The notes: generated from the letters alone by a model not told the origin. A stretch of 64,000 bases of DNA from Burkholderiaceae bacterium (GCA_004214155.1 SGYQ01000001.1:1-64000), one strand, 5' to 3'; shown: positions 1 to 11,642, numbered from the stretch's first letter. Numbers and translations: made by a program.

Positions 1-177
1 CCATCTTGACGATGAAAGTGGTCCATACGCCAGGCCCGATAAGGTATCATCATTCGCCCCTGTACCAGAAATACTCGCTAAACCTGCGTCAAGGCGGCCG
101 TAAACTTTCACTGATGCTGCCTGGACTGATGTGGTAAAGGCGGCAACGATCGCAACCGCTAAAATAGACTTTTTCAT
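1..177 (-). CDS. Gram-negative porin, N-terminal part (truncated by window edge)
   Basis: Reverse complement from ATG at 177: MKKSILAVAIVAAFTTSVQAASVKVYGRLDAGLASISGTGANDD...; signal peptide followed by porin-like VYGRLDAGL. Confidence 0.75.
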   Translation of the reverse strand, partial: MKKSILAVAIVAAFTTSVQAASVKVYGRLDAGLASISGTGANDDTLSGLAYGPLSSSRW

Positions 178-440
178 TCAATTCTCCATTTACAAATTAA
201 ACAACGAGTACGACCATAGTCGAACCAACTAACACCAATTATCCTAAACAACCTTTTTCTAGTGGGTCCCGATGAATGTTTTGTAACATAATTTTCATAT
301 AACTGTCTTATCTGCACAACACCCTGCACCACCCATGGAAATGTGTCGTGTCGGCTACAATATAGAATCCTTCAGTAATTGATTACTTGAAATTCCCCTT
401 GAAAGACGGTACCCTAATGAGTTAGTTATAGGTATTTAAC

Positions 441-869
441 ATGAAAACATATGTTGAAAAAAAAGAGACTGTTAATCGAGATTGGTTTCTAATTGATGCC
501 AGTGGCAAGGTTCTAGGTAGACTGGCAAGTGAAATTGCACATCGATTGAGAGGAAAACATAAACCTGAGTTTACTCCTCACGTCGATACTGGAGATTATA
601 TTGTTGTAGTTAACGCTACAAATGTTGTTGTCACAGGAAATAAAAACGACGATAAAAAGTATTACAGGCACTCTGGGTATCCGGGAGGCATTTCAGAAAC
701 AACGTTTAAGCAAATGCAGGAAAAGCATCCAGGCCGGGCAATCGAAAAAGCTGTTAAGGGTATGTTGCCGAGCGGTCCTCTGGGATATGCAATGTTTAAG
801 AAGTTAAAAGTATATGGTGGGTCTAGTCACCCACATTCAGCGCAGCAGCCACAAACGATTGACTTTTAG
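441..869 (+). CDS. rplM: 50S ribosomal protein L13
   Basis: 142 aa; [45 protein letters not shown]; followed by rpsI. Confidence 0.98.
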   Translation: MKTYVEKKETVNRDWFLIDASGKVLGRLASEIAHRLRGKHKPEFTPHVDTGDYIVVVNATNVVVTGNKNDDKKYYRHSGYPGGISETTFKQMQEKHPGRAIEKAVKGMLPSGPLGYAMFKKLKVYGGSSHPHSAQQPQTIDF

Positions 870-909
870 CGCTCTTTGCTGAAATTACGGGGAAAGGAAA
901 ATTGTAAAA

Positions 910-1302
910 ATGGTAGGAGACTATTACTACGGGACAGGTAGAAGAAAGAGTTCTGTTGCCAGGGTTTTTTTGAAAAAAGGCTCGGGGAAAATTACCGTAA
1001 ACAAAAAAGAGTTGGGTGAGTATTTTTCAAGAGAAACCGGAAAGATGATTGTCCAGCAACCATTAGCTCTTATTGATTCAATGGACGCTTTTGATATTAA
1101 AGTAACCGTTCACGGGGGTGGAGAATCCGGTCAAGCTGGAGCGGTTCGCCACGGTCTTACTAGAGCTCTGATTGAATATGATCAGGAATTGAAAAGCAGT
1201 TTATCCAAGGCTGGTTTTGTTACGAGAGATCCTAGAGAGGTCGAGCGTAAAAAAGTTGGTCTACACAAGGCAAGAAAGCGCAAACAATTTTCTAAGAGGT
1301 AA
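910..1302 (+). CDS. rpsI: 30S ribosomal protein S9
   Basis: [26 protein letters not shown]...; C-terminal [11 protein letters not shown]. Confidence 0.98.
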   Translation: MVGDYYYGTGRRKSSVARVFLKKGSGKITVNKKELGEYFSRETGKMIVQQPLALIDSMDAFDIKVTVHGGGESGQAGAVRHGLTRALIEYDQELKSSLSKAGFVTRDPREVERKKVGLHKARKRKQFSKR

Positions 1303-1355
1303 CTTTGCATACTATCTTTTGAGTACCCAAAAGGTTTTCAATGGTAAGGGATTAA

Positions 1356-2396
1356 ATGAGAGTAGGTGTCGCGGGGTGCATGGGTTACACTGGATTTGAG
1401 TTAGTGAAGTTATTGGATAAGCATCCAAATATAACATCGGAAGTCCTTACGGCACGTGTTCCCGATAGCGTAAAAAAAGACCCTCGATTTTCGTTGCTCC
1501 TAAATGACAGAACCAATCCGAAAATTAGCACGCTTGAGGACGCAGATTTTTCTTCGTGCGAGTTAGTTTTTTTTGCAACCCCTCATGGGGTATGTATGGA
1601 GCATGCAAAAAAACTTTTCAATAAAGGCATTGCAGTCATAGATCTTTCTGCAGATTTCAGGTTGCATGACCCTAAGCTTTTTGAAGAATGGTATGGGATA
1701 CAACATTCAGCACCTGAATTGTTGGATGAAGCAGTTTACGGTCTTCCAGAGTTAAACAGAGCAAACCTCGCTGGTGCTAACCTTGTAGCGATGCCAGGTT
1801 GCTACCCAACATCCGTTATTATCGGTGTTTTGCCGCTTATTGAGGAAAAATGTTTGATAAAAACTTTACTCGCTGATTGTAAGTCCGGGGTGAGTGGGGC
1901 TGGACGGTCCGCTAATAGTGCTACAATCTATGGGGAAGTTGCTGAAAACTTCAAGGCTTATGCCGTTCATGGGCACAGACACCTCCCGGAAATTAAACAG
2001 GAAGTGGCTCGAATTATAAATAAATTTAAGGAACAATCCAATTCTGACAACATCGAAATACAGTTCACTCCCCATTTGCTACCGATGTTTAGAGGCTTAT
2101 ATTCCTCGATCTACGTAGAGTTAACTGAGGATATAGAACAAGATGGGTTGACTGAACTCTACAAAACTCGGTATGCTGGCGAGCCTTTTGTAAGAATCCT
2201 TCCAAAGGGTGTCTTACCTGAAACGCGTTTTGTACGAGAATCCAACGAAATTCATCTTTACGTAAATAAGTTTGAGGGGTCCAGCTACTTGAATATCTTA
2301 GTTGCGGAAGACAATCTAATAAAAGGAGCAGCTGGTCAAGCAATACAAGTCATGAACTTAGTTTTTGGGTTTGCAGAAACTAGTGGGTTAAAGTAA
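1356..2396 (+). CDS. argC: N-acetyl-gamma-glutamyl-phosphate reductase
   Basis: 346 aa; [41 protein letters not shown] motifs. Confidence 0.95.
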   Translation: MRVGVAGCMGYTGFELVKLLDKHPNITSEVLTARVPDSVKKDPRFSLLLNDRTNPKISTLEDADFSSCELVFFATPHGVCMEHAKKLFNKGIAVIDLSADFRLHDPKLFEEWYGIQHSAPELLDEAVYGLPELNRANLAGANLVAMPGCYPTSVIIGVLPLIEEKCLIKTLLADCKSGVSGAGRSANSATIYGEVAENFKAYAVHGHRHLPEIKQEVARIINKFKEQSNSDNIEIQFTPHLLPMFRGLYSSIYVELTEDIEQDGLTELYKTRYAGEPFVRILPKGVLPETRFVRESNEIHLYVNKFEGSSYLNILVAEDNLIKGAAGQAIQVMNLVFGFAETSGLK

Positions 2397-2418
2397 AGTA
2401 TTAGAGAAGGAGGAAATT

Positions 2419-2802
2419 ATGCCGACCGAAGTAAAAAAAGAAAATCTAGATGATCCAATGCCAGGTGAGATGCCTCCGCCATTTGTGTTCACAGATGCTG
2501 CGGCAATGAAAGTAAAAAGTCTCATTGAAGAGGAAAACAACCCGAATTTGAAATTAAGGGTTTATGTCCAGGGTGGGGGATGCTCAGGTTTCCAGTACGG
2601 ATTTACGTTCGATGAGGTTGAAAATGACGACGATGCGAAAATGGAGCGTTTAGGTGTCTCTCTTCTGATTGATTCTATGAGTTATCAGTATCTAACTGGG
2701 TCCGAGATTGATTTTAAAGATGATCTAGAGGGAGCTCAATTCGTAATCAGAAATCCCAACGCAGTAGCAACTTGTGGATGTGGGTCAAGTTTCTCGGTAT
2801 GA
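2419..2802 (+). CDS. erpA: A-type iron-sulfur cluster insertion protein ErpA
   Basis: [20 protein letters not shown] and C-terminal CGCGSSFSV motif. Confidence 0.92.
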   Translation: MPTEVKKENLDDPMPGEMPPPFVFTDAAAMKVKSLIEEENNPNLKLRVYVQGGGCSGFQYGFTFDEVENDDDAKMERLGVSLLIDSMSYQYLTGSEIDFKDDLEGAQFVIRNPNAVATCGCGSSFSV

Positions 2803-2808
2803 AGGATT

Positions 2809-4257
2809 TTAATCTTCGCTTGCCTTTCCTATCTCCTCAATTATTTTCTTTGCATCCCCAAACACCATCATTGTGCTATCCATATAAAATAATTCGTTGT
2901 CTAATCCAGCATACCCGGAAGCCATAGATCTTTTATTTACAATTACGGATTGAGCTTTGAAAACCTCTAATATTGGCATTCCAAATATAGGACTTCCAGG
3001 AGTTTTAGCTGCGGGATTCACAACATCGTTTGCCCCCAATACAAGGACCACATCGGTTTGATTGAACTCAGAATTAATGTCTTCCATTTCGAATACTTGA
3101 TCATATGGTACTTCTGCTTCAGCCAGTAGAACGTTCATATGACCGGGCATTCTACCAGCTACGGGGTGAATTGCGTACCGAACTTGTATTCCCTTTTCTA
3201 TTAATTTGTCGGTTAGCTCTTTAAGTGCATGTTGTGCTCTAGCAACGGCCAAACCATATCCGGGAACAATTATCACAGAATCAGCATTTCCTAACATAAA
3301 AGCAGCATCATCAGCAGACCCCGTTTTGATTGGTTTTGACTCTCCCGAGCTCTGGGCTAAATCAGTTTCGCCGCCAAAGCCACCCAAAATTACGCTCAGA
3401 AAGGCTCTATTCATAGCCTTGCACATAATGTAAGACAAGATGGCCCCTGACGAACCAACTAATGAGCCAGCAACAATTAGCATACTATTTCCCAGGGAAA
3501 ACCCTATTCCAGCAGCAGCCCAGCCAGAATAGCTATTTAGCATAGAGACAACAACCGGCATATCAGCACCTCCAATCGGTATTATGATCAAAACTCCAAC
3601 AATAAATGAAAGTGCTAGAAGCAGAAAAAAAGCAGCCCAGTTTTCAGTCAACGTAAAGACCACTCCTAACACTATTATGGATAGGCCGACTACAAGGTTT
3701 ATGAAATGTTGTCCAGAAAAAACAATTGGCGCTCCTTGAAATAGTCGAAACTTATATTTTCCAGAAAGCTTCCCAAAAGCAATCACAGAGCCAGAAAACG
3801 TAATTGCACCAATTGCAGCACCTAAAAACAACTCCAATCTATTACCGGCAGGAATCTGCATTCCTTTTTCAGTAATATTGAGAGCGTGCGGTTCAATGAC
3901 AGCTGCGATTGCGATAAATACGGCAGCTAGACCAACCATCGAGTGCATGAAAGCAACCAGTTCTGGCATTTTTGTCATTTCGACCTTCTTTGCCATGGTT
4001 GCCCCAATTCCTCCACCCAATAAAATACCCAACACTACTAATATGATTCCGGATAACAGACTATGGGTTCCGAGAACGTTCGCCATGTTCCCAATTAAAC
4101 CAAAAGTACTGATGGTTGCTATTAGCATTCCAACCATCCCGAAGAGATTTCCCCGAATAGAGGTTGTTGGGTGAGACAAGCCTTTTAGGGCTTGAATAAA
4201 ACAAACTGAGGCGACAAGATAAAGTAACGTAACAGTATTAATTGAAAAATCTAACAT
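2809..4257 (-). CDS. pntB: NAD(P) transhydrogenase beta subunit
   Basis: 482 aa; VIIVPGYGLAVARAQHALKEL, RYAIHPVAGRMPGHMNVLLAEA. Confidence 0.97.
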   Translation of the reverse strand: MLDFSINTVTLLYLVASVCFIQALKGLSHPTTSIRGNLFGMVGMLIATISTFGLIGNMANVLGTHSLLSGIILVVLGILLGGGIGATMAKKVEMTKMPELVAFMHSMVGLAAVFIAIAAVIEPHALNITEKGMQIPAGNRLELFLGAAIGAITFSGSVIAFGKLSGKYKFRLFQGAPIVFSGQHFINLVVGLSIIVLGVVFTLTENWAAFFLLLALSFIVGVLIIIPIGGADMPVVVSMLNSYSGWAAAGIGFSLGNSMLIVAGSLVGSSGAILSYIMCKAMNRAFLSVILGGFGGETDLAQSSGESKPIKTGSADDAAFMLGNADSVIIVPGYGLAVARAQHALKELTDKLIEKGIQVRYAIHPVAGRMPGHMNVLLAEAEVPYDQVFEMEDINSEFNQTDVVLVLGANDVVNPAAKTPGSPIFGMPILEVFKAQSVIVNKRSMASGYAGLDNELFYMDSTMMVFGDAKKIIEEIGKASED

Positions 4258-4269
4258 ATCATCTCGTCC

Positions 4270-4566
4270 TTATTTCTTTTCTTTTTTCTTAAACATTTCT
4301 AGCATGCGCTTTGTAACTAAAAACCCTCCGAAAACATTTACAGATGCGAGCGTAATCGCGAGAAATCCCATCAATTGACCAATTGGTGTCTCGGTTAGCG
4401 CTCCGGCCATCATGGCTCCTACAATAATAATCGCAGAGATAGCGTTAGTTACTGCCATGAGCGGTGTATGAAGTGCTGGGGTAACATTCCACACCACGTG
4501 ATAACCAACATAAATTGCTAAAACAAAAATAATTAAATTCATTACTGTTGGGTTTATGGCTTCCAT
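4270..4566 (-). CDS. NAD(P) transhydrogenase alpha subunit, membrane part (PntA2/PntAB)
   Basis: 98 aa membrane protein between pntA1 and pnt[30 protein letters not shown]. Confidence 0.93.
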   Translation of the reverse strand: MEAINPTVMNLIIFVLAIYVGYHVVWNVTPALHTPLMAVTNAISAIIIVGAMMAGALTETPIGQLMGFLAITLASVNVFGGFLVTKRMLEMFKKKEKK

Positions 4567-5669
4567 AATTGGCCCTCCTTAATTACCAGTGTTGCCTGCA
4601 CAATGTCATCGTCTTCAGGAATGATTAAAGTCTTTTCTTCACTTATTATGAGCCTTGCGAAATCGTAGATGTTCCTGGAATATAAAGCTGATGAATCGCT
4701 CGAAACCTTCGCAGGTAGATTCGTAAAACCAATTACTTTAACACCGTTAAACTCTTTAATTGTATCTATCTCGGAGCCCTCACAGTTTCCACCTTGTTCT
4801 ACTGCCATATCAACAATTACGGAGCCGGGCTTCATACTCTGAACCATATCGTTCGTAATTAGTAATGGAGCTTTTTTTCCAGGTATCAAAGCGGTTGAAA
4901 TCACCATGTCGGCCTTTGCAATTTTCTCTGCGACTCTCTCAGATTGTCTTTTAAGCCATGAGGCAGGCATAGCTTTAGCATAACCCCCTTCCCCTTCTGC
5001 GGCAGCTCTTTCTTCTTCAGTCTCTAATGGAACATCAATAAATTTTGCCCCAAGAGATTCTATTTGTTCTTTAACACTCGGTCTAACATCTGAGGCTTCA
5101 ACTACTGCTCCTAGCCTCTTCGCCGTTGCTATTGCTTGCAAACCCGCTACCCCAGCTCCCAGAACAATTACTTTAGCCGCTTTCGTGGAGCCCGCAGCGG
5201 TCATCAACATAGGAAAGAGCTTTGGGTATTCGCTTGCTCCGACCAAAACAGCTTTGTAACCTCCAATATTTGCTTGCGATGATAAAACATCTAATGTCTG
5301 GGCTCGGGTGGTCCGGGGCGCAGACTCCAGTGCGAAGGCAGTTATACCCCTTTTCGCTATTTCAGCTAGATATTCTTTGTTATGAGGCTCCAACATACCA
5401 ACCATGGTCGTCCCACTTTTTAGTTCGTTTAATTCAGCTTTCTGAGGGGTTCTGACTTTTAAAACTAACTCCTTTTGGAAGGCCTCTGTCTGGCTACATA
5501 TTTTCGCACCAGAAGCTTTGAATTCCATGTCACTGAAATAAGCAGAATTCCCAGCATTTTCAGCAACATACACATCAACTCCTAATTTAATGAATTTTTT
5601 TACTGTTTCAGGCGAGCCAGCTACGCGGGCCTCGCCTACAAAAGTTTCTTTTGGAATACCTATTTGCAC
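4554..5669 (-). CDS. NAD(P) transhydrogenase alpha subunit, soluble part (PntA1/PntAA)
   Basis: 371 aa; [25 protein letters not shown]; overlaps the pntA2 start by 13 bp. Confidence 0.95.
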   Translation of the reverse strand: MQIGIPKETFVGEARVAGSPETVKKFIKLGVDVYVAENAGNSAYFSDMEFKASGAKICSQTEAFQKELVLKVRTPQKAELNELKSGTTMVGMLEPHNKEYLAEIAKRGITAFALESAPRTTRAQTLDVLSSQANIGGYKAVLVGASEYPKLFPMLMTAAGSTKAAKVIVLGAGVAGLQAIATAKRLGAVVEASDVRPSVKEQIESLGAKFIDVPLETEEERAAAEGEGGYAKAMPASWLKRQSERVAEKIAKADMVISTALIPGKKAPLLITNDMVQSMKPGSVIVDMAVEQGGNCEGSEIDTIKEFNGVKVIGFTNLPAKVSSDSSALYSRNIYDFARLIISEEKTLIIPEDDDIVQATLVIKEGQLWKP

Positions 5670-5695
5670 TCGTATTCTCCTAAAATGAATAATCG

Positions 5696-6802
5696 ATGAA
5701 ATTTCTTTCGGATATGACTAAAAAATTAGACATAGTTATTGGCTTATCAGGTGGAGTTGACTCTAGCGTTGCCGCATGGTTGCTCCAACAACAAGGGCAT
5801 AAAGTAAGAGCTGTATTCATGAAAAATTGGGACAGTGATGGTGAAGATGATGATTGTGGCAGCAAAGAGGATTTTCTGTCAGCTGCAACAGCTGCAGATA
5901 TACTAAATATTCCCCTCGAGTTTGTTTCCTTTTCAAAACAGTATAAAGACATGGTTTTTAAAGATTTTGTAAATGAATATTCCGTTGGAAGAACCCCAAA
6001 TCCTGATGTATTCTGTAACTCCGAAATTAAATTTAAAGCATTTTTAGAGCACGCAAAAAATTCGGGTGCAGATTACCTGGCAACCGGGCATTATGCTTGC
6101 TCAGAACTAAAAGACTGTCAGTATAACCTATTAACAGCTTCTGACAAAAAAAAAGACCAAACTTATTTTTTGTACCGTTTAAATCAGAAACAACTGGCTC
6201 ATTCCATGTTTCCTATCGGAGGCCTAACCAAAGATGCAGTTAGAAAAATTGCTACACAGATCAACCTACCAAATGCTCAACGATCGGATTCAATGGGCAT
6301 CTGCTTTATAGGAAAAAAACAATTTAGCAAATTTATTTCCAAATTTATTGATCAAAAACCTGGCCGAATTTGTACCGAAAATGGAGAATGTATAGGGGAA
6401 CACAATGGCTTACATTTTTATACTATAGGACAACGAAAAGGCATTGGAATAGGGGGTATAAAGGTGGCAAGTTCTGGAAATACTGGGTTACCTTGGTTTG
6501 TCGCAGAAAAAAAAGTTGATGAAAATACGTTAATTGTTGTACAGGGTTCAGATCACCCCATGTTATACAAGGATGTGATTGAGGCTAAATCGTTACACTG
6601 GATTTCCGGAAAGGCCCCACGGGTCGGGAGCCATATAAAAATAAAAATCAGGCATAGTCAATCTATGGCAGATGCAGTAATTGACTCTTGCAACGATTTA
6701 CTTAAAGTAAAGGTTAGTAGGCCACTTTGGGGAGTGGCTCCTGGGCAATCGATTGTCTGTTATGCAGGTAAACTATGCTTAGGTGGAGGGATAATTTCTT
6801 AG
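5696..6802 (+). CDS. mnmA: tRNA-specific 2-thiouridylase MnmA
   Basis: IGLSGGVDSSVAAWLL, RTPNPDVFCNSEIKF, FYTIGQRKGIGIGG; start may be the ATG at 5714. Confidence 0.95.
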   Translation: MKFLSDMTKKLDIVIGLSGGVDSSVAAWLLQQQGHKVRAVFMKNWDSDGEDDDCGSKEDFLSAATAADILNIPLEFVSFSKQYKDMVFKDFVNEYSVGRTPNPDVFCNSEIKFKAFLEHAKNSGADYLATGHYACSELKDCQYNLLTASDKKKDQTYFLYRLNQKQLAHSMFPIGGLTKDAVRKIATQINLPNAQRSDSMGICFIGKKQFSKFISKFIDQKPGRICTENGECIGEHNGLHFYTIGQRKGIGIGGIKVASSGNTGLPWFVAEKKVDENTLIVVQGSDHPMLYKDVIEAKSLHWISGKAPRVGSHIKIKIRHSQSMADAVIDSCNDLLKVKVSRPLWGVAPGQSIVCYAGKLCLGGGIIS

Positions 6803-6818
6803 TTTTGAAAGAATTTTT

Positions 6819-8204
6819 ATGAATGAAAATGAACTCTTTGCAATTTGTCCGTTGGATGGAAGGTACAAAAGTCGAAGTCGTACTCTAGAGGAAACCTTTT
6901 CTGAAGCGGCCTTAATTACTTACAGAGTTAAAGTTGAAATTCTTTGGTTTAAAAGACTTTGCCTTGAATCAGTTGGAAATCTAAACCCTCCAGATGAAAA
7001 ACTGGAAAAGCAGCTAGATTCGTGGATTTCGCAGTTTTCCGTTGATGATATCAAGGAAATTAAATCAATTGAAAAGGAAACTAACCATGATGTGAAAGCA
7101 GTGGAGTATTTCCTGAAACGTAGGGCAAGAGAATCAGGCAATACTTTTTTGAAAAGTCATGTTGAGATGTTTCACTTTGGATGTACATCTGAAGATATAA
7201 ATAATCTTGCTTATGCGGGCATGTTAAGAGATGCTAGGAAAAAAATATTAGTTCCGAAACTTGATTCACTGATAGACATATTGAAGCAATTGATTTTGAA
7301 TGGTGCGAGTTTGGCAATGGTTTCCAGAACCCATGGACAACCTGCCTCGCCAACAACTTTAGGCAAGGAATTAGCCAACTACAGAAGTCGTATACGGTTG
7401 TCTAGAGGCCACTTTATAGACGTAAAAATTTTGGGGAAACTTAATGGAGCAGTGGGAAATTTTAATGCGCACGTTGTTGCAGACTCTAAAAAAAATTGGC
7501 TTGAAATTTCGAGATCATTTGTCGAAGAGGATTTGGGTCTCATTGTAAATGAAATGACTACACAAATTGAGCCACACGATTGGATAGCCAGATATTCGAA
7601 TGAATTAGTTGTTATGAATTCCATCATGCTCGACTTTTGTAGAGATATTTGGTCGTATATTTCTTTGGGCTACTTTACGCAAAAAAAAGAGAAGAATGAG
7701 GTAGGTTCGTCGACAATGCCTCACAAAGTTAATCCAATCGATTTTGAAAATGCAGAGGGCAATTTCGGGTTATCATCTTCTCTACTGCAACATTTTTCCA
7801 CAAAGTTATTAGTCTCACGTTATCAGCGGGATTTGAGCGATTCAACGGTAATGAGAAACATTGGTGTGGCGGTTGGCTATACCCTTTTAGCACTTGACTC
7901 AACAGTCCGCGGACTGAAAAAAATTGTACCGAATAAGGTTAAGATCTCTAGTGATTTGACGGATACCTGGGAAGTTCTCTCTGAGCCGATACAAATGGTG
8001 ATGCGAAAGAATGGAATTGCCGATGCTTATGAGAGATTAAAAGAAATTTCTAGAGGCGAGAGTCTCGGTAGGGATCAGGTATATCTTTTTATAACTAACC
8101 TTGATATTTCGAAGGAGGATAAGGAAGCGCTATTGTCTCTTCTTCCGTCCAGATACGTTGGATTGGCGGAGGAGTTAGCTATAAAAGAAGCTGAAAAAGA
8201 TTAA
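6819..8204 (+). CDS. purB: Adenylosuccinate lyase
   Basis: 461 aa; HFGCTSEDINNLAYA, GSSTMPHKVNPIDFENAEGN. Confidence 0.96.
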   Translation: MNENELFAICPLDGRYKSRSRTLEETFSEAALITYRVKVEILWFKRLCLESVGNLNPPDEKLEKQLDSWISQFSVDDIKEIKSIEKETNHDVKAVEYFLKRRARESGNTFLKSHVEMFHFGCTSEDINNLAYAGMLRDARKKILVPKLDSLIDILKQLILNGASLAMVSRTHGQPASPTTLGKELANYRSRIRLSRGHFIDVKILGKLNGAVGNFNAHVVADSKKNWLEISRSFVEEDLGLIVNEMTTQIEPHDWIARYSNELVVMNSIMLDFCRDIWSYISLGYFTQKKEKNEVGSSTMPHKVNPIDFENAEGNFGLSSSLLQHFSTKLLVSRYQRDLSDSTVMRNIGVAVGYTLLALDSTVRGLKKIVPNKVKISSDLTDTWEVLSEPIQMVMRKNGIADAYERLKEISRGESLGRDQVYLFITNLDISKEDKEALLSLLPSRYVGLAEELAIKEAEKD

Positions 8205-8248
8205 AAGATGCTTGAATTCCAAAAAAAACAACCGATTCATTTATTATA

Positions 8249-8497
8249 ATGCGTATTTTTTCAAAAATTATGTTTGCATTTCTTGTTTTAGTCACGAATA
8301 GCTCGATGGCTGAAAAAAGGTGTTTAGTCTCATCTAAAACAACATTGTTGTATTATGAAAGAATTCAATCAGTCACTATTTGGGCAAATAATTTAAAGAA
8401 TGCCGAAAAAAAATTTCGCAAAATTTTTCCTCACAGAACAAACATTATGAGAATACGGTGCCGGGAACACATAAATCCATACGAACGAATTCCCTAA
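8249..8497 (+). CDS. Small putative secreted protein of unknown function
   Basis: 82 aa with N-terminal signal-like segment MRIFSKIMFAFLVLVTNSSMAEK; no recognised family. Confidence 0.4.
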   Translation: MRIFSKIMFAFLVLVTNSSMAEKRCLVSSKTTLLYYERIQSVTIWANNLKNAEKKFRKIFPHRTNIMRIRCREHINPYERIP

Positions 8498-9426
8498 GGT
8501 TCTAAAAATTCTTCTTTTTTCTTTACAGGTTGTACAAGATCTTTTCTTGATATCCCAAGCCAAATTGTTATTGGTGCCATCACGAATATGGAGGAGTATA
8601 TCCCAAATACTATTCCAATAGTAAGGGCAAGAGCGAAATAATGAAGGGCTGGTCCCCCAAATATTAACATTGCCAAAACTACAGTTTCAGTTGTGCCGTG
8701 AGTAATGATTGTCCGAGACATTGTTCGTGTAATAGCGTTGTTTATAGTATCAACAACTGATGCCTTTCTCATTCTGCGAAAATTCTCACGAATTCTATCT
8801 GCGACAACTACTGATTCATTCACTGAATAACCCAACACAGCAAGAACTGCAGCTAGTACAGACAAAGAAAACTCCCATTGGAAGGCAGCAAAGAATCCCA
8901 AAATAATAACGACATCATGAAGATTAGCTACTATCGCAGCTATCGAAAATTTCCATTCAAAACGAACTGCAAGGTAAATCATAATTCCAATGATCACAAA
9001 AATTATCGCAAGTAATCCATCAAAAGCGAGTTCACTTCCTATTTGAGGTCCAATATATTCGATCCGTCGAAGTTGTGCTTCTTCTCCAGGGTTGAGATTT
9101 TTAATCTCATCATAAATTTTTTCAGCTGAGTCTTTTTTCTCATCATCTAAAGGGACTTTGATTAAAACATCTTTTGAGGAACCAAACCGTTGAACCTGGA
9201 AGTCATCAAATCCTACTTGTTTTAATTTTGACCTAATCTGTTCTATTGGAGCCTCATTTTCGTATGAAACCTCAATGACCGTTCCACCTGTAAATTCAAT
9301 TGAAAAATGTAGGCCTTTGTAACTTATAAAAATGATCGACCCAATGAAAACAAAAATTGAAAGCACATTCAAAAGACTTGCATGCTTCATAAAGGCGATA
9401 TCTTTTTTAAACTTGAAAAATTCCAT
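8494..9426 (-). CDS. secF: Protein translocase subunit SecF
   Basis: 310 aa; SIEFTGGTVIEVSYE, GYSVNESVVVADRIRENFR. Confidence 0.96.
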   Translation of the reverse strand: MEFFKFKKDIAFMKHASLLNVLSIFVFIGSIIFISYKGLHFSIEFTGGTVIEVSYENEAPIEQIRSKLKQVGFDDFQVQRFGSSKDVLIKVPLDDEKKDSAEKIYDEIKNLNPGEEAQLRRIEYIGPQIGSELAFDGLLAIIFVIIGIMIYLAVRFEWKFSIAAIVANLHDVVIILGFFAAFQWEFSLSVLAAVLAVLGYSVNESVVVADRIRENFRRMRKASVVDTINNAITRTMSRTIITHGTTETVVLAMLIFGGPALHYFALALTIGIVFGIYSSIFVMAPITIWLGISRKDLVQPVKKKEEFLEP

Positions 9427-9431
9427 ATTCC

Positions 9432-11279
9432 TCAGCCAATTGCTAATTTTACAATTTTCTTTTTTCGTCCGTAAATGAGATTAACTAATCCCCTAGAAAA
9501 AAGAACCGACGAAAACATAGATGTAAGGATCCCTAGGACGTGAACTACAGCAAAACCTCTTATGGGACCGGATCCAAAAACAAGCAGGGCAAGCCCCGCA
9601 ATAAGTGTGGTTACATTTGAATCTAGAATAGTAGCCCACGCTTTTTCATAACCATTGGATATGGCGGTAGACGGAGCAGACCCATTACGAATTTCTTCTC
9701 TGATTCTTTCGTTGATGAGCACATTTGAGTCTATTGCCATACCAAGCGTGAGAGCCATTGCTGCGATTCCAGGTAAAGTCAGCGTAGCCTGAAGAAGCGA
9801 AAGTAAGGAAATTAGTAGGGTAATATTTAAGGATAGAGAAAGTGCCGACACCATACCAAAAATAAAATAGTAGGCGATTATGAATATTACTATTGCAACG
9901 AAACCCCACAATGTCGAATTGAATCCTTGGGCAATATTGTCAGCTCCTAGACTTGGACCAATTAATCTCTCTTCGATTATCTCCATAGGCGCTGCCAATG
10001 AACCTGCCCGTAATAAGAGAGCAATATCAGCAGCCTCTGTAGTGGTCATGCTCCCAGAAATTTGAACTCTACCTCCGGGAATTTCAGCCCTTATTACAGG
10101 AGCTGTAACTACCTCACCTGAACCTTTTTCAATCAGGAGAATCGCGAGCCTCTTGCCAACATTTTGCCGTGTAATTTCCCTAAATACCCTGGTTCCCTTT
10201 GGATCTAAGGTTAAGTGTACAGCCGGCTCTAAAGGATTTTGAGAATCAAATCCGGCTTGTGCATCAGTTAAATTTTGCCCTGTAATTAAAACTTCTTTTT
10301 TTAGCGCAAGCGGATCACCCTCTCTGTTTTTCATCAATTCCACGTCCGGAGGTATTTTTTTTTCTGCGATCTTTGTCCTGGTTTCAGGAGTATCGTCTAC
10401 TAATCTCACTTCTAAGGACGCAGTCCTTCCAAGTATTTCTTTTGCCTTGGCAGTGTCCTGTACTCCGGGTAATTGCACAACGATGCGATTTCGCCCTTGT
10501 TGCTGCACTATAGGCTCCGCAACGCCTAGCTCGTTTATTCGATTAGATAAAGTAATTATATTCTGTTTAAGAGCAGTTTCCTCTAATAAGACTCTCGTGT
10601 TTTCTAATAACGTGCCTTCGAGCTTATCACTCGCCGCAACTGGTTCTTGACCGGCCCATTGAATATCAGGGATTTCTGATGTTAAAATTTCACGAGCTTT
10701 TTCAAAGTCTGAACGATTCTTCAATTTGATGCTCATTGACGTATCTGTTATCAATATTTCGGTATACCTGATTTTATTTTTTCTTAGAATTGATCGCGTG
10801 TCCGTGGCTACGTTTTCCAGTTTTGTAGAGATTACAGCGCCCTGATCAATCTCTAACATAAAGTGCACTCCCCCTCTCAGATCTAATCCTAGATACATGG
10901 GAAGTGCATTGATTGCAGCTAACCAATTTGGAACGTCCGAAACAAGGTTTAATGCAATTACGTAATTTCTTTCTTCATTATTCAGTTGGGTTTCTAAAAA
11001 TGTTTTAGCCTTTAATTGTTCCTCTGTTGTAGAAAACCTGATTTTTATTGTGCCTCCTCCGATTGTATTTGTATGGGAGATTTTATTGAAGGATATACTC
11101 GCACTATTAAGCTGATCGCTTAGCTGTTTAACAAGGTCGAATTTTACTTTAACCGTGGCCTTTCCCGGGGAAATTTGTATTGCTGGAGCTTCTCCATAAA
11201 AATTAGGTACGGTGAATATGAGCCCAAAACATAAGGCTCCAAACATTAGAATAAGTCTCCAGGGTTCAGGTTTGTTCAT
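9432..11279 (-). CDS. secD: Protein translocase subunit SecD
   Basis: 615 aa; LGLDLRGGVHFMLEID, AMALTLGMAIDSNVLINERIREE. Confidence 0.97.
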   Translation of the reverse strand: MNKPEPWRLILMFGALCFGLIFTVPNFYGEAPAIQISPGKATVKVKFDLVKQLSDQLNSASISFNKISHTNTIGGGTIKIRFSTTEEQLKAKTFLETQLNNEERNYVIALNLVSDVPNWLAAINALPMYLGLDLRGGVHFMLEIDQGAVISTKLENVATDTRSILRKNKIRYTEILITDTSMSIKLKNRSDFEKAREILTSEIPDIQWAGQEPVAASDKLEGTLLENTRVLLEETALKQNIITLSNRINELGVAEPIVQQQGRNRIVVQLPGVQDTAKAKEILGRTASLEVRLVDDTPETRTKIAEKKIPPDVELMKNREGDPLALKKEVLITGQNLTDAQAGFDSQNPLEPAVHLTLDPKGTRVFREITRQNVGKRLAILLIEKGSGEVVTAPVIRAEIPGGRVQISGSMTTTEAADIALLLRAGSLAAPMEIIEERLIGPSLGADNIAQGFNSTLWGFVAIVIFIIAYYFIFGMVSALSLSLNITLLISLLSLLQATLTLPGIAAMALTLGMAIDSNVLINERIREEIRNGSAPSTAISNGYEKAWATILDSNVTTLIAGLALLVFGSGPIRGFAVVHVLGILTSMFSSVLFSRGLVNLIYGRKKKIVKLAIG

Positions 11280-11315
11280 AAGAAATAAACTCTTGAAAAG
11301 TTAGCAGTCTGTTGG

Positions 11316-11642
11316 TCAAAAAATTTCTTTAATTGTTCCTTTTGGCAGTAAAGTTTCGGCTGCTTGTCGTTTTACAATAACTTCTGTTTTATTTTGAGTA
11401 TCTCCAACTTCCAAGGTTATGTATGTTGAGTTAATGTTGATGATTTTTCCAACAATGCCGCTACTTGTTATAATTTCATCTTGTTTTTGCAGATTCTCTA
11501 CGAGATTTTTGTGCTCTTTAGCTCGCTTCATCTGCGGTCTTATCATGAGAAAGTATAAGACTACAAACATTAGTATCAAGGGTAGAAGACTTATGAGGGG
11601 GTCTTGAGCCACAGCATTTTGTGCATATGCGTATGAAATCAT
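11316..11642 (-). CDS. yajC: Preprotein translocase subunit YajC
   Basis: 108 aa; FVVLYFLMIRPQMKRAKEHKNLVENLQKQDEIITSSGIVGKI; upstream of secD. Confidence 0.94.
   Translation of the reverse strand: MISYAYAQNAVAQDPLISLLPLILMFVVLYFLMIRPQMKRAKEHKNLVENLQKQDEIITSSGIVGKIININSTYITLEVGDTQNKTEVIVKRQAAETLLPKGTIKEIF

Noticed and set aside
622-807. Alternate-frame ORF inside rplM and similar track ORFs (e.g. 3206..3433, 3878..4174, 10447..10650, 25661..25951, 57604..57939)
   Set aside because: Overlap strongly supported genes in other frames, show no recognisable families; expected by chance.
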